Program-made: the position numbers and the translations under genes
NCBI GenBank assembly: GCA_964605235.1
Contig: CAZSBB010000004.1
Coordinates: 132,400 to 196,399 of the forward strand
Source: CAZSBB01 sp964605235
GTDB lineage: Bacteria; Planctomycetota; Phycisphaerae; Phycisphaerales; Phycisphaeraceae
Direction of reading: 5' to 3'
DNA: 64,000 nt
The notes under the pieces: model-generated
Database searches by the model: none
What the model saw: the letters and a program-made list of their open reading frames with translations, nothing else
Told to the model about the DNA's origin: nothing
Part shown: positions 34,647 to 43,023 of the stretch, one piece after another
How positions within the stretch are numbered: position 1 is the stretch's first letter
Layout: every line of letters starts with the position of its first letter

Positions 34647-35357
34647 ATGACCACCTTTGCACCCACCACTCTGGACCCCTCCCGGCTGTATCAGACGTTC
34701 ATTACTGAAGTTGCCACCGGCGGGCTGCGGCCGGGGGAGCGGGTGGGCGAGGTGTCGCTGGCGGCAAGGTGGAAGGCGGGGCGGGTGCCGGTGCGGGAAA
34801 CGCTGCTGCGGCTGGAGCAGGATGGGCTGGTCGTCCGGCGGGGCAAGAGCGGCACGTATGTGCGGGAAACCAATGATGAGCAGGTGCTGGAGATTTATGA
34901 CATTCGCGCGGCGATTGAGCCGCTGATAGCCGCGCGGGCGGCGGCGGTGGTCACGGCGGAGCAGGCGCAGGAGCTGAGCAAGCTGGCGGCGGCGGCGGAT
35001 CGGCATGAAGGGTCGGGGTTTGAGCGCGAGGCGCGCGACCGGGCGTTTCATCGCTTCCTGGGCGAAGTCAGCGGCATGCAGCAGGCGCCGGGCATCGTGC
35101 GCGTGCTGCGGCGGCAGATGCGCTGCGCCACGGTCAGCCGGTTTCTGGCGCTGCTGGGGGAATACACGATCAGTTATCCCGAGCATGCGCCGATTGCCCA
35201 GGCCGTGGCGGCCCGGGACGCCCAGCAGGCGGGGCAGCTCATGCGCGAGCATCTGGTGAATGCGAAACAAGCGATCGTCACGGACATGCAGCGGATGCGC
35301 GCCCATCTGGCTGCCGCCCGGCAATGGGCGACTTCCCCTGCGCCTCTGGATGATTAG
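34647..35357 (+). CDS. GntR-family (FadR subfamily) transcriptional regulator
   Basis: 236 aa. N-terminal winged helix: LYQTFITEVATGGLRPGERV, then PVRETLLRLEQDGLVVRRGKSGTYVRE. The C-terminal all-helical FCD domain shows the metal/ligand pattern EIYDIRAAIEPLIAARAA, ERDRAFHRF-type (EARDRAFHRFLGEVSG) and the final His in LMREHLVNAKQ. Typically senses a small organic acid or sugar acid. The promoter and palindrome upstream indicate autoregulation. Same strand as the following pseudopilin-like gene, 145 bp away. Confidence 0.92.
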   Translation: MTTFAPTTLDPSRLYQTFITEVATGGLRPGERVGEVSLAARWKAGRVPVRETLLRLEQDGLVVRRGKSGTYVRETNDEQVLEIYDIRAAIEPLIAARAAAVVTAEQAQELSKLAAAADRHEGSGFEREARDRAFHRFLGEVSGMQQAPGIVRVLRRQMRCATVSRFLALLGEYTISYPEHAPIAQAVAARDAQQAGQLMREHLVNAKQAIVTDMQRMRAHLAAARQWATSPAPLDD

Positions 35358-35502
35358 GGAGATTCTCAACGCCAGCCCCGGAGAGGCGCCCAGGACACCC
35401 AGAGCCAGCATGCGCAGCGGGTTGATCCGCCGCTTTCCTGCAGTGCTTGACGGCTCCGTGGTTTGAGTGCTTTGCGACAGTTTCTTAGTGAGGATTTGCC
35501 CC

Positions 35503-36399
35503 ATGTCACAGTCAAACGGATTGGTCGTTCGCCGGGTCGCCGGCTTCACGCTGATTGAACTGCTGGTGGTGATTTCGATCATCGCGCTGCTGATCGCCCT
35601 GCTGCTGCCGGCACTCGCCAAGGCGCGGGACCGGGCGGAGGCGATTCAGTGTCAGAGCAACCTGCGGCAGATCCGCATCGTGTGCGGGACGTATGAGAGC
35701 GACAACCAGGACGAACTGCCGCCGGCGGGGGGCTTCCGCAATTACCTGCAGTATGGCGACGCCGAGAAAACGATTCCCAACGGGTTGTATCCCGCGACGC
35801 TGTACTACACGCCGCTGGAGATTCTGCTGCGCAAGCGGTATCTGAGCCGTTCGCGTCAGCTGCGTTGTCCGACGAATCCCTGGAACATGCTGCTCAATGC
35901 GTGGACCGGGGACGCGGGGGAAAACTACTCGTACAGTTTGAATGCCTTCGGGCAGGTGTACTACAACAACGGGGTGTGGAACTGGGGAGCGGACAACACC
36001 GCCAACCCGCACGCGGCGAAGAAGCCTTCGCATGATCCGGAGCCCGCGACGATGCTGTTGTATGCCGACGGGCATTCGATGGCGGTGGATCGGCCGGGGT
36101 ATCCGGTGGAGATGAAGGTGTTCCCGTTCTGGTACATCGCGGCGGGGGTGGGCTCGCGCGGCATCCTGCGAACGGATCACGGCAGTTTGGCGACGGATGA
36201 CCTGAACCTCAACGGCTACTGGCACGACGCGCCCCAGGCGGTGTTCGCCGACGGCCATGTCGAAGCCGGCCAGGCGCGACAGGATTACACGGGCACCGTG
36301 TCGTCGAGCAGCAATTACCACCGCTACCCGTTCCCGCTGATCTACTCCCGCGCCGCCAGCGGCTACTACTCCGGCGGCATCGTGTACACCGCACCGTAA
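35503..36399 (+). CDS. Prepilin-type N-terminal methylation protein (pseudopilin-like)
   Basis: 298 aa. Type III/prepilin signal GFTLIELLVVISIIALLIAL near residue 15, with Gly before Phe as the peptidase site and Glu at +5, then the helix LLPALAKARDRAEAIQCQSNLRQI. The globular part ends with QAVFADGHVEAGQA, the FADGHV-type motif of planctomycete H-X9-DG/DUF1559-like proteins. AGGA lies 8 nt before ATG 35503; the frame opens at 35467 without a comparable site. Probably processed and assembled or secreted by the type IV pilus/T2SS machinery, such as that at 0.6-6.1 kb. Confidence 0.9.
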   Translation: MSQSNGLVVRRVAGFTLIELLVVISIIALLIALLLPALAKARDRAEAIQCQSNLRQIRIVCGTYESDNQDELPPAGGFRNYLQYGDAEKTIPNGLYPATLYYTPLEILLRKRYLSRSRQLRCPTNPWNMLLNAWTGDAGENYSYSLNAFGQVYYNNGVWNWGADNTANPHAAKKPSHDPEPATMLLYADGHSMAVDRPGYPVEMKVFPFWYIAAGVGSRGILRTDHGSLATDDLNLNGYWHDAPQAVFADGHVEAGQARQDYTGTVSSSSNYHRYPFPLIYSRAASGYYSGGIVYTAP

Positions 36400-36484
36400 C
36401 CCCCCCGGATTCCGGATTCTGGCCCCAGGCCCCCCGGATGGCACTCGTAACTCGTGGATGGCTGGGCGGGCGCGAAGAGCGTTT

Positions 36485-36559
36485 AACCACCAAGACACCA
36501 AGTCACCAAGTCACCAGGAGATTTCAGGTTGATCTTGGTGACTTGGTGTCTTGGTGGTT
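36485..36559. repeat. Perfect 26-bp inverted repeat (ACCAAGACACCAAG type)
   Basis: The arm 36485-36510 (AACCACCAAGACACCAAG...) is exactly complementary to 36534-36559 with a 23-nt loop. The arm itself is made of near-tandem CACCAAG units. The 330-bp gap from 36400 to 36729 otherwise holds only the dapF -10 element. Confidence 0.85.
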
Positions 36560-36715
36560 GGATGCATGCGGGTTGGACTTACCCACTTCAGGTGGACGCG
36601 ACGGCAGACAGCACAATGGATGTAGAAACAGCGCCTCAACATTCGTGGGGAAGTCACGCCCCGATGCGCTGGCTCGGTGGCGCCTGACGCTGCCTTCGCC
36701 CGGCGGTGGCCTCGC

Positions 36716-36721
36716 TATAAT
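36716..36721 (+). promoter_or_regulatory. -10 element of dapF (leaderless candidate)
   Basis: TATAAT ends 8 nt before the dapF ATG, and no Shine-Dalgarno sequence lies between them. Transcription would start at or next to the ATG. The -35 region is weak. Confidence 0.5.
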
Positions 36722-36729
36722 CCCCCGCC

Positions 36730-37626
36730 ATGCGCTTCATCAAAATGCACGGCCTGGGCAATGATTACGTCTACGTCAACGGTTTCGCCGAGACGGTTCC
36801 TGATCCTGCGCAACTGGCGATCACGATTGCCGACCGGCACTTCGGCGTCGGCGGCGATGGGCTGATCATGGTGCTGCCCCCGGAAGCGGGTGTTGATGCC
36901 CATGTCCGCATGCGCATGTTCAATGCCGACGGCTCGGAATCCGAGATGTGCGGCAACGGCGTGCGCTGCGTGTGCAAGCTCGCCCACGACCACGGCCTGG
37001 CGACCGCCAACCCCATGCGGGTCCAGACCGGCCGGGGCGTGCTGACCCTCCGCTATGAACTCGACCGCAACCACAAGGTGACCCAGGTCACCGTCGACAT
37101 GGGCGCGCCGATCCTGGCTGCCCACGAAATCCCCGTCGCCCGCGGCGGCACCGGCAAGCTGGTGGATCAGCCGACGCAGGATGTGTTCGACTGGTCGGCC
37201 GCCGGCTGCGCGCCCGCGTGGGTGCAGGCGGCTGGGCTGGACGAACGCATGACCTGCGTGTCCATGGGCAATCCGCACCTGATGCTGTACGTGCGCGACG
37301 TCGCCAAAGTGCCGCTGGAACAGGTCGGCCCGTACCTGGAACGGCACGCCATCTTCCCCCGGCGGATCAATGTCCATTTCGTGCAGGTGCACAGCGCCGG
37401 CGAAGTCACCATGCGCACCTGGGAGCGCGGCAGCGGCATCACGCTGGCGTGCGGAACCGGCGCGTCAGCGGTATGCGTGGCGGGCGTGCTCACCGGCCGG
37501 AGCGGCCAGCGCGTCCTCGCGCATCTGCCGGGGGGCGATCTGACGCTGGAATGGCGCGGCGAAGGCCAGAGCGTGCTCATGACCGGCCCCGCAACGGAAG
37601 TGTTCACCGGCGTCTGGCTGGGGTGA
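36730..37626 (+). CDS. dapF: Diaminopimelate epimerase
   Basis: 298 aa. Converts LL- to meso-diaminopimelate for lysine and peptidoglycan. N-terminal MHGLGNDYVYVNGF, first catalytic Cys in SEMCGNGVRCVCKLA near residue 76, second in ITLACGTGASAVCVAG near 240, and MTCVSMGNPHLMLYV near 173. Slightly longer than E. coli DapF (274 aa). The ATG has no Shine-Dalgarno sequence but a TATAAT 8 nt upstream. No other lysine genes adjoin. Confidence 0.97.
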   Translation: MRFIKMHGLGNDYVYVNGFAETVPDPAQLAITIADRHFGVGGDGLIMVLPPEAGVDAHVRMRMFNADGSESEMCGNGVRCVCKLAHDHGLATANPMRVQTGRGVLTLRYELDRNHKVTQVTVDMGAPILAAHEIPVARGGTGKLVDQPTQDVFDWSAAGCAPAWVQAAGLDERMTCVSMGNPHLMLYVRDVAKVPLEQVGPYLERHAIFPRRINVHFVQVHSAGEVTMRTWERGSGITLACGTGASAVCVAGVLTGRSGQRVLAHLPGGDLTLEWRGEGQSVLMTGPATEVFTGVWLG

Positions 37627-37693
37627 GCAAGCCGGGCGGAGCCGACCCACCATTCAGTAGATGACTGTGGGCTTGTCTTTCCGTGCGGCATCT

Positions 37694-37785
37694 CTCCGTG
37701 CCTCTGTGGCTCCGTGAGAGATTTTCTTTCCATGCATGAGCAGCAGAAGAAAGCATGTCTCTCACAGAGACACGGAGCCACGGAG
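37694..37785. repeat. Imperfect inverted repeat (CACAGAGACACGGAG type)
   Basis: CTCCGTGCCTCTGTGGCTCC... (37694-37721) faces TCTCTCACAGAGACACGGAG... (37758-37785). The arms match in most positions, with a shift in the middle. Confidence 0.65.
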
Positions 37786-37943
37786 TCGAGCAGGCAGGCA
37801 TTTGCTGTATTCGTGCTGCTGCCGGTGATAGTGGATGGTGACTGGCGTCAGGGCCAAGTCAGCGCGCAGCGCGACCAAGGCCATGGGTTTGGCTTTGGTC
37901 GCGTGATGTGCGCTGTTTGACTGCTGAAAGTCGCTGGGCGACT

Positions 37944-37975
37944 TCCGGGGGTCCGGGGGTCCGGGGGTCCGGGGG
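37944..37975. repeat. Tandem octamer repeat
   Basis: Four exact copies of TCCGGGGG in a row, 18 bp before the 3' end of eno. The gap 37627-37992 also holds the inverted repeat at 37694-37785 and a hairpin GCGACCAA...TTGGTCGC near 37874-37906. Confidence 0.8.
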
Positions 37976-37992
37976 ACACTTCCGGGGGGGGA

Positions 37993-39297
37993 TCAGCCCT
38001 TGTTCCAGAAGATGCTGCCGTACTGGGCGGTGTCGCCGAGTTGTTCGGCGATGCGGATGAGCTGGTTGTACTTGGCATTGCGGTCGCTGCGGCAGGGCGC
38101 GCCGGTCTTGATCTGGCCACAGTTGGTCGCCACGGCGATGTCGGCGATGGTGGCGTCTTCGGTTTCGCCGGAGCGATGGCTCAGCACCGCGTTGTAGCCG
38201 CTGCGCATCGCCAGGCCCACGGCGTCAAAGGTTTCGCTCAGCGAGCCGATCTGGTTGACCTTCACCAGGATGGCGTTGGCGCAGCCGGTGGAGATGCCTT
38301 TGGCGAGGAACTTCTTGTTGGTGACGAACAGGTCATCGCCCACGAGCTGAACCTTCTCGCCCAGCGCGGCCGTGAGCTTCGCCCAGCCGTCCCAGTCGTT
38401 TTCCGCCAGGCCGTCTTCGATGGAACGGATGGGATACTTGCGCGCCCAGTCGGTCCAGATGCCGACCATCTGTTCGGAGCTGATGACGTTCTTGGGATCG
38501 CTCTTGAAGAAGCAGTAGCCCTTCTTGCCGAGTTTTTCGGCTTCGTTCCACAGTTCGCTGGTGGCGGGATCGAGGGCGACGAAGATCTGCTCGCCCCATT
38601 TGTAGCCGGCTTTGGCGACGGCTTTCTCGATGATCTTGAGCGCGTCTTCATTGCTCTTGAGGTTGGGGGCGAAGCCGCCTTCATCGCCGACCGCGGTGCT
38701 GAGGTTGTCGTCGTGGAGCACCTTCTTGAGGGCGTGGTAAATCTCGACGCCGGCGCGGATGGCGTCGGCGAAGTTGGAGAAGCCCCACGGCTGAATCATG
38801 AACTCCTGGAAGTCGACGGTGTTGTCGGCATGCTTGCCGCCGTTGAGGATGTTCATCATCGGGACCGGCAGGGTCTTGGCGCCGGTGCCGCCGAGGTAGC
38901 GGTACAACGGCATGCCGCACGCCTGCGCCGCGGCATGGGCGATCGCCATGGAGCAGCCGAGGATGGCGTTGGCGCCCAGGTTGCTCTTGGTGGCGGTGCC
39001 GTCGAGTTGGAGCATCAGGGCGTCGAGCATTTCCTGCTCGCGGCTGTCCTGGCCCACCAGTTCCGGAGCGATCACGTCGTTGACGTTCTTGACCGCTTTG
39101 GTGACCGCTTTGCCGACGTACTGGCTCTTGTCGCCGTCGCGCAGCTCGACGGCTTCGTTCTCGCCGGTGCTGGCGCCGCTGGGCACCAAAGCCCGGCCCA
39201 GCGAGCCGTCAAAGAGTTGCACTTCCACCTCGACGGTCGGGTTGCCGCGACTGTCGAGGACCTGCCGGCCGTGAACGCGTTCGATGTCAAAATTCAT
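37993..39297 (-). CDS. eno: Enolase
   Basis: 434 aa, full length. 2-phosphoglycerate to PEP in glycolysis/gluconeogenesis. N-terminal VHGRQVLDSRGNPTVEVEV, GASTGENEAVELRDGD near residue 42, PMMNILNGGKHADN near 146, catalytic VGDEGGFAPNL near 204, metal Asp in SIEDGLAEND near 290 and VGDDLFVTN near 315, and SHRSGETEDATIADIAVA near 370. The ATG at 39297 has AAGGGA upstream; the frame opens 27 codons earlier without support. Confidence 0.98.
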   Translation of the reverse strand: MNFDIERVHGRQVLDSRGNPTVEVEVQLFDGSLGRALVPSGASTGENEAVELRDGDKSQYVGKAVTKAVKNVNDVIAPELVGQDSREQEMLDALMLQLDGTATKSNLGANAILGCSMAIAHAAAQACGMPLYRYLGGTGAKTLPVPMMNILNGGKHADNTVDFQEFMIQPWGFSNFADAIRAGVEIYHALKKVLHDDNLSTAVGDEGGFAPNLKSNEDALKIIEKAVAKAGYKWGEQIFVALDPATSELWNEAEKLGKKGYCFFKSDPKNVISSEQMVGIWTDWARKYPIRSIEDGLAENDWDGWAKLTAALGEKVQLVGDDLFVTNKKFLAKGISTGCANAILVKVNQIGSLSETFDAVGLAMRSGYNAVLSHRSGETEDATIADIAVATNCGQIKTGAPCRSDRNAKYNQLIRIAEQLGDTAQYGSIFWNKG

Positions 39298-39460
39298 GGT
39301 GATTCCCTTCATGCTTGTCGGTCCAGCCGGCGCGAAGCGGCGCCCGGCCAGGGGTGTTTGGTTGCGCACAAGCGGCACAGTGTAGCGGCTGGCGGGCAGG
39401 TTTTCAGACGGTTAGGTCGGAAGCCCGGGGCAAACGCATGTACCCCAGGCGCCGTTGCTG

Positions 39461-39550
39461 AACGAGTCCCGGCCGTCAGGTGGGGTTGTTTTGACTGCGC
39501 CATTCCGCTGCGGCTGCGCCGCAACCCGTTGCTCGCGCGCGGGGCTCGTT
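39461..39550. repeat. AACGAGCC-type palindromic repeat, copy 4
   Basis: AACGAGTCCCGGCCGTCAGG at the left, CGCGCGCGGGGCTCGTT at the right, with GGGGTTG / CAACCCG inside. Preceded by GCATGTACCCCAGGCGCC, a flank whose inverted counterpart follows copy 3 near 29136-29152, so the repeat unit may be longer than the palindrome. Confidence 0.72.
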
Positions 39551-39660
39551 AAAAAGCGGAGGCAGGCGTTGGCTCTGGATTACCCAGGGCGTGCGATCGG
39601 CGGCTCGGAGATAGGTGGTGCAGGGAAACGATGGGATGGCGCGGAGCGATTGGTTCCCGG

Positions 39661-39689
39661 TTGGTTCAACCCTGGCGGTCGGCTATACT
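39661..39689 (+). promoter_or_regulatory. Promoter of the coiled-coil lipoprotein gene
   Basis: TTGGTT (39661-39666) and TATACT (39684-39689) are 17 bp apart, 34 bp before the ATG at 39724. With copy 4 of the palindromic repeat this accounts for most of the 426-bp eno/lipoprotein gap. Confidence 0.6.
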
Positions 39690-39723
39690 TGCCGCATTCT
39701 CTTTTTTCACCCGAGGTTCCGCG

Positions 39724-41244
39724 ATGAGGCGATGGCTGCTGGTGGCGACGCTGACAGGCCCGCTGGTCTTGGCGGGGTGCGATCAACAAGCCCAGCAGTC
39801 CGCCACGGCCCGGCGGCAGATGGAGCAGGTGCGGCAGATTCTCGCCGACGCCGAGCTGGGGTATGTCCCGACGTTGCGCGTGGACATCGCCCGCAGCGGG
39901 GACCAGCTCAGCGAATACGCCCAGCAGGTGCAGGCCGGCCAACAGCAGGCGGAAGAAACGCGGCTGCAGGCGTGGCGTCAGGAAAAGCTGCAAGCGGCGT
40001 TGGAGTTGCTTAAGCCGATCATCGCCGGGAAGGATGCCGCCGAAGCGCGGGCGGCGCGGCGGCTGGCGGCGGACATTCACGCCTCGGCCGCGCGCGATCT
40101 GCAACGCGAAGCGCTCAAGCGCTGGGCGGAGGTCTCCAATCGCTCGACCCGCCTGCTGAGCCAGATGGTCGCCATCGGCCGCAGCCAGTCGCTGGTCGCC
40201 AGCTACGCCACCGACGACGGCCCGCTGTTCGCCCGCCTGGAAGATGACCGCCGCACCGCCAGCGAGCAGAAGGACGCGCTGGTTCGGCAACTGCAAACGC
40301 TGGCGGCGCAGATCAAGGAACTCGAAGCGCAGATCGCGGACCATCGCCAGCAAAGTGCCGCGCTGCTCGAACAGGAACAGAAGCTCAAAAACGAAGCGTT
40401 TCCCCTGCAGGGCAATCGACGCTGGGAACTCTACGACCAGGCGGCCGACGTGGCGCTCAAAGCCCGCCAGCAGCAGTCTCAGGCGGAAATCCTGGCGCTG
40501 GATCTGGATGTGCGCCAGTCGCAGCAGACGTTGCTGCAGAAGCAACTGGACTTCAAGGAAAAGTTCATTGCCGATGTAAGCAAGTCGGTGAAGAACACTT
40601 CCGCCCGCCTGCAGGACATCAAGGTGGCGCGGGAAAAAGCCCAGGCCCACCAGGAAACGCTGGAAAAACAGTTCCTGGACGAATTGGCGCTGGTGGTCAG
40701 CACCTACAACGAACAGGTGCAGACCCTGTTCGGCGACGCCCTGACGCAAATGGACCAGGCGCTCGAAGAACTGCAGCAGGCGACCAGCGGCGCCGGCGGC
40801 ATGGAAAAACGGGCGATCGAATTCGAACAGCTCAGTCAGCAGGCCCAGAAAGTGGAACTGCTCGTCTCCCAGACGCTGGCGGCGTATGATCTGGGCTTTC
40901 GCCTGCAACAGATCGCCAAACGCTCCACCGGCGCGGTGGGCATGATGACCGGGCGGCATACGTTCTTCGAAACCACCGCCCGCCAATTCGCCTCCGAACA
41001 GGCGGTAGCGATCGGCAACGCCAAATCCCTCCTGAGCGAAGGCATCGCCCTGGCGGAAGAGCTGGCGCAAAGCGGCGGCGAAGGCGGCGACCCGCTCTCC
41101 ACCCAGGCCACCCAGCACAAGCAAATCTTCGAACGCTACAGCGCCCGCCTGGATCAACTGAACCTCGGCGGCTACACCGGCCCCAAGGCCGCCCCGCCAG
41201 CGCCTGCGGAAACGACGACGACGACGACGACGGGGAATTCGTGA
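39724..41244 (+). CDS. Coiled-coil lipoprotein of unknown function
   Basis: 506 aa. Lipoprotein signal MRRWLLVATLTGPLVLAGC (Cys 19). Nearly all the rest is predicted helical, with Gln/Glu/Ala-rich heptads (for example RTASEQKDALVRQLQTLAAQ near 180-240) and a Thr-run near the C-terminus. ATG 39724 starts right at the signal peptide; the open frame to 39631 is noise. Likely a periplasmic or envelope scaffold; I recognise no family. Confidence 0.8.
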   Translation: MRRWLLVATLTGPLVLAGCDQQAQQSATARRQMEQVRQILADAELGYVPTLRVDIARSGDQLSEYAQQVQAGQQQAEETRLQAWRQEKLQAALELLKPIIAGKDAAEARAARRLAADIHASAARDLQREALKRWAEVSNRSTRLLSQMVAIGRSQSLVASYATDDGPLFARLEDDRRTASEQKDALVRQLQTLAAQIKELEAQIADHRQQSAALLEQEQKLKNEAFPLQGNRRWELYDQAADVALKARQQQSQAEILALDLDVRQSQQTLLQKQLDFKEKFIADVSKSVKNTSARLQDIKVAREKAQAHQETLEKQFLDELALVVSTYNEQVQTLFGDALTQMDQALEELQQATSGAGGMEKRAIEFEQLSQQAQKVELLVSQTLAAYDLGFRLQQIAKRSTGAVGMMTGRHTFFETTARQFASEQAVAIGNAKSLLSEGIALAEELAQSGGEGGDPLSTQATQHKQIFERYSARLDQLNLGGYTGPKAAPPAPAETTTTTTTGNS

Positions 41245-41468
41245 GCTCAGCTTCGACCGCTGCGGCAACCACAGTTGCATCATGCTTTCACCAACTGCGC
41301 TGAAGCCAGCGCTTGCCGCCCACTGCGCAGCCCAAACGCCGGTGCAGGGCGCGCTCAACTGCGACTGCAGCAAGGAAAGCCAGGGCTTCCAGCGCCCCAA
41401 CCGCCGCGCGATGACGGCGCCCGCAGCGCCCGCGTCGACCGCCCCCCCGTTCATGCAAGTCCATCGCG

Positions 41469-41909
41469 TCAGTCATCCGCAGGCATCCTCGCCCGCTGAC
41501 CCACAGCAGGGCACGTGCAGATGAGGTGCGCCAGCCGTTCTTGCCGGTGGACAGCGTGGGTCACATGCCGATTGCGGGGAGGGGATGAACTCAAGCTGCC
41601 CAGGCTCGCGGAAACCGCCATCCCCCAGCCCCTGAAGCCGTCCCGGCTGCGCCAGCCTGCGACCCAGCCGGTGTCGGGATTCACGAGATGGCGGAGAAAG
41701 GCGTCGCGCAGTTGCGATGCGGCTTTCCGGCAACGCTTGGCAAGTGACGTGTCACCCAAGTCGTCCAGCATCGTCGCGCTTCGCACGCGACCGCGGCGGG
41801 TGGGTTCTTTCCCCGGGGTAGATGCCGACCAGGGGCAGATGGGGCCACGCCTGGTGAGTTTCCCTGCCGTCACAACCCCGTCGGCAGGCGCACCGGCGCT
41901 GGAGTCCAT
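41469..41909 (-). pseudogene. Possible gene remnant with hydrolase-like fragment
   Basis: An open frame of 146 codons in a 694-bp gap. Its middle (LAKRCRKAASQLRDAFLRHL then NPDTGWVAGWRSRDG) resembles a segment seen in planctomycete glycoside-hydrolase-like proteins, but the flanking sequence is Arg/Pro/Ser-rich and not protein-like. No start site or Shine-Dalgarno sequence stands out. It may be the decayed 3' part of such a gene, or chance. The rest of 41245-41938 shows nothing else I can support. Confidence 0.25.
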
Positions 41910-41938
41910 GCTCCCGTGCGATGATCAGCCAGCCAGAA

Positions 41939-42811
41939 CTAATCCAGCCCGAGTTCGGTGATCATTGCCGGCTGCGCCGCCTTCGCGGTGGCGACTTCCG
42001 CGGCATAGTCGAACAAGGGCTTGTTGGCGTCCTTGACGCGCGCTTGAATCAGCTCGCGCACGCCCAGGATCAGTTCGTTGATCTCTTCGTCGGTCGCGCC
42101 CTGCATCGCGTCGCGCTCGGCACGCAGCGAGGCAGCCATCCATGCGTCGTCGGTCGCAATCCTGTCCATCCCCTGGAGTATCTGCTCGCCGGTCACCTGA
42201 AGCCTGACGCCGCCGGCCACAGGCTTGAACACACCGATCTTTTCCACCTGCCCCGGCAGGATATACGTCACATCCAGTTTCATGCCGGTCAGCATGCCGG
42301 TCATTGCCGGTTTGCTTTGGGCGTACTGCGATTTGGCCTCCGCCACCTTGGCGGCAATCTGTTCATCGGTCAGCGCGGCGGGCGCCGCTCCGCCGGCGGG
42401 TTTGCCGGCCTGCTTGATTTCGAGCAACATGCCTCCGTCGGGCTGTTTGCTCCACGTTGCGTTCAGCCGGCCAATGTTCTTGAGATCCACCTTATTGAAG
42501 TCGCTGAAGTACGCGGTGCCGGAGAAGTGGGTGCGGCCATCTTCCCCGGCTTTGAAGCTGACGTCCTTCCAGGCCTCCACGCCGACACTGGATTGCACGA
42601 TGGCTCGTGCCATGCGTGTCGCCAGAAACTGCGGGTCGGGCTTGGGCTGGCCGGCTGCGCTGAGATTCACCCCAGTCGTCTGCATCACCACGCTGACTTC
42701 GGTCTTGCCCGAACCATCGGGGTTGAGCGTAACCTTCTCCGTCTTCTCGATGCAGCCGCCGAGAACCACGCCAGACAAAACCATCGCAACCACGTTGATC
42801 CAGTGACGCAT
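41939..42811 (-). CDS. Lipoprotein of unknown function
   Basis: 290 aa. Signal MRHWINVVAMVLSGVVLGGC (Cys 20). The mature part begins IEKTEKVTLNPDGSGKTEVS, a pattern of LppM-like or other beta-rich lipoproteins that opens with a strand of charge-alternating residues, and contains FSGTAYFSDFNKVDLKNIGR near 95. AAGGA lies 7 nt before ATG 42811; the frame extends 22 codons further without support. No partner gene nearby. Function unknown. Confidence 0.8.
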   Translation of the reverse strand: MRHWINVVAMVLSGVVLGGCIEKTEKVTLNPDGSGKTEVSVVMQTTGVNLSAAGQPKPDPQFLATRMARAIVQSSVGVEAWKDVSFKAGEDGRTHFSGTAYFSDFNKVDLKNIGRLNATWSKQPDGGMLLEIKQAGKPAGGAAPAALTDEQIAAKVAEAKSQYAQSKPAMTGMLTGMKLDVTYILPGQVEKIGVFKPVAGGVRLQVTGEQILQGMDRIATDDAWMAASLRAERDAMQGATDEEINELILGVRELIQARVKDANKPLFDYAAEVATAKAAQPAMITELGLD

Positions 42812-43023
42812 GGCAGGTTCCTTTTGATGCCGGACGACCAGCGGACTTGCGGCATGGACATGACGCCGCGCGACCATTGTAGGCGGTCCAGGGCAGAGGC
42901 CCGCGATTACATATTACCTCGTCATTCCCACGGCAAACCCCACCCCCCAGGCGTGACGCCGGTCCGCCTGAAACAACTCACCTTTCAGTTCACGCCTCCC
43001 GGGGTAACCCGTAAACTGCCGGC

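Noticed and set aside
37944..37975. CRISPR-like short repeats
   Set aside because: Units are 8 bp with no spacers, so this is a simple tandem repeat.
38041..39552. 503-codon frame antisense to eno
   Set aside because: Shadow of enolase; all catalytic motifs are on the minus strand.
39580..41454. 624-codon frame antisense to the coiled-coil lipoprotein
   Set aside because: Shadow frame; the plus strand has a lipoprotein signal, promoter and heptad pattern.
41282..41524. 80-codon plus-strand ORF after the lipoprotein gene
   Set aside because: Composition is not protein-like and no start signal is seen.
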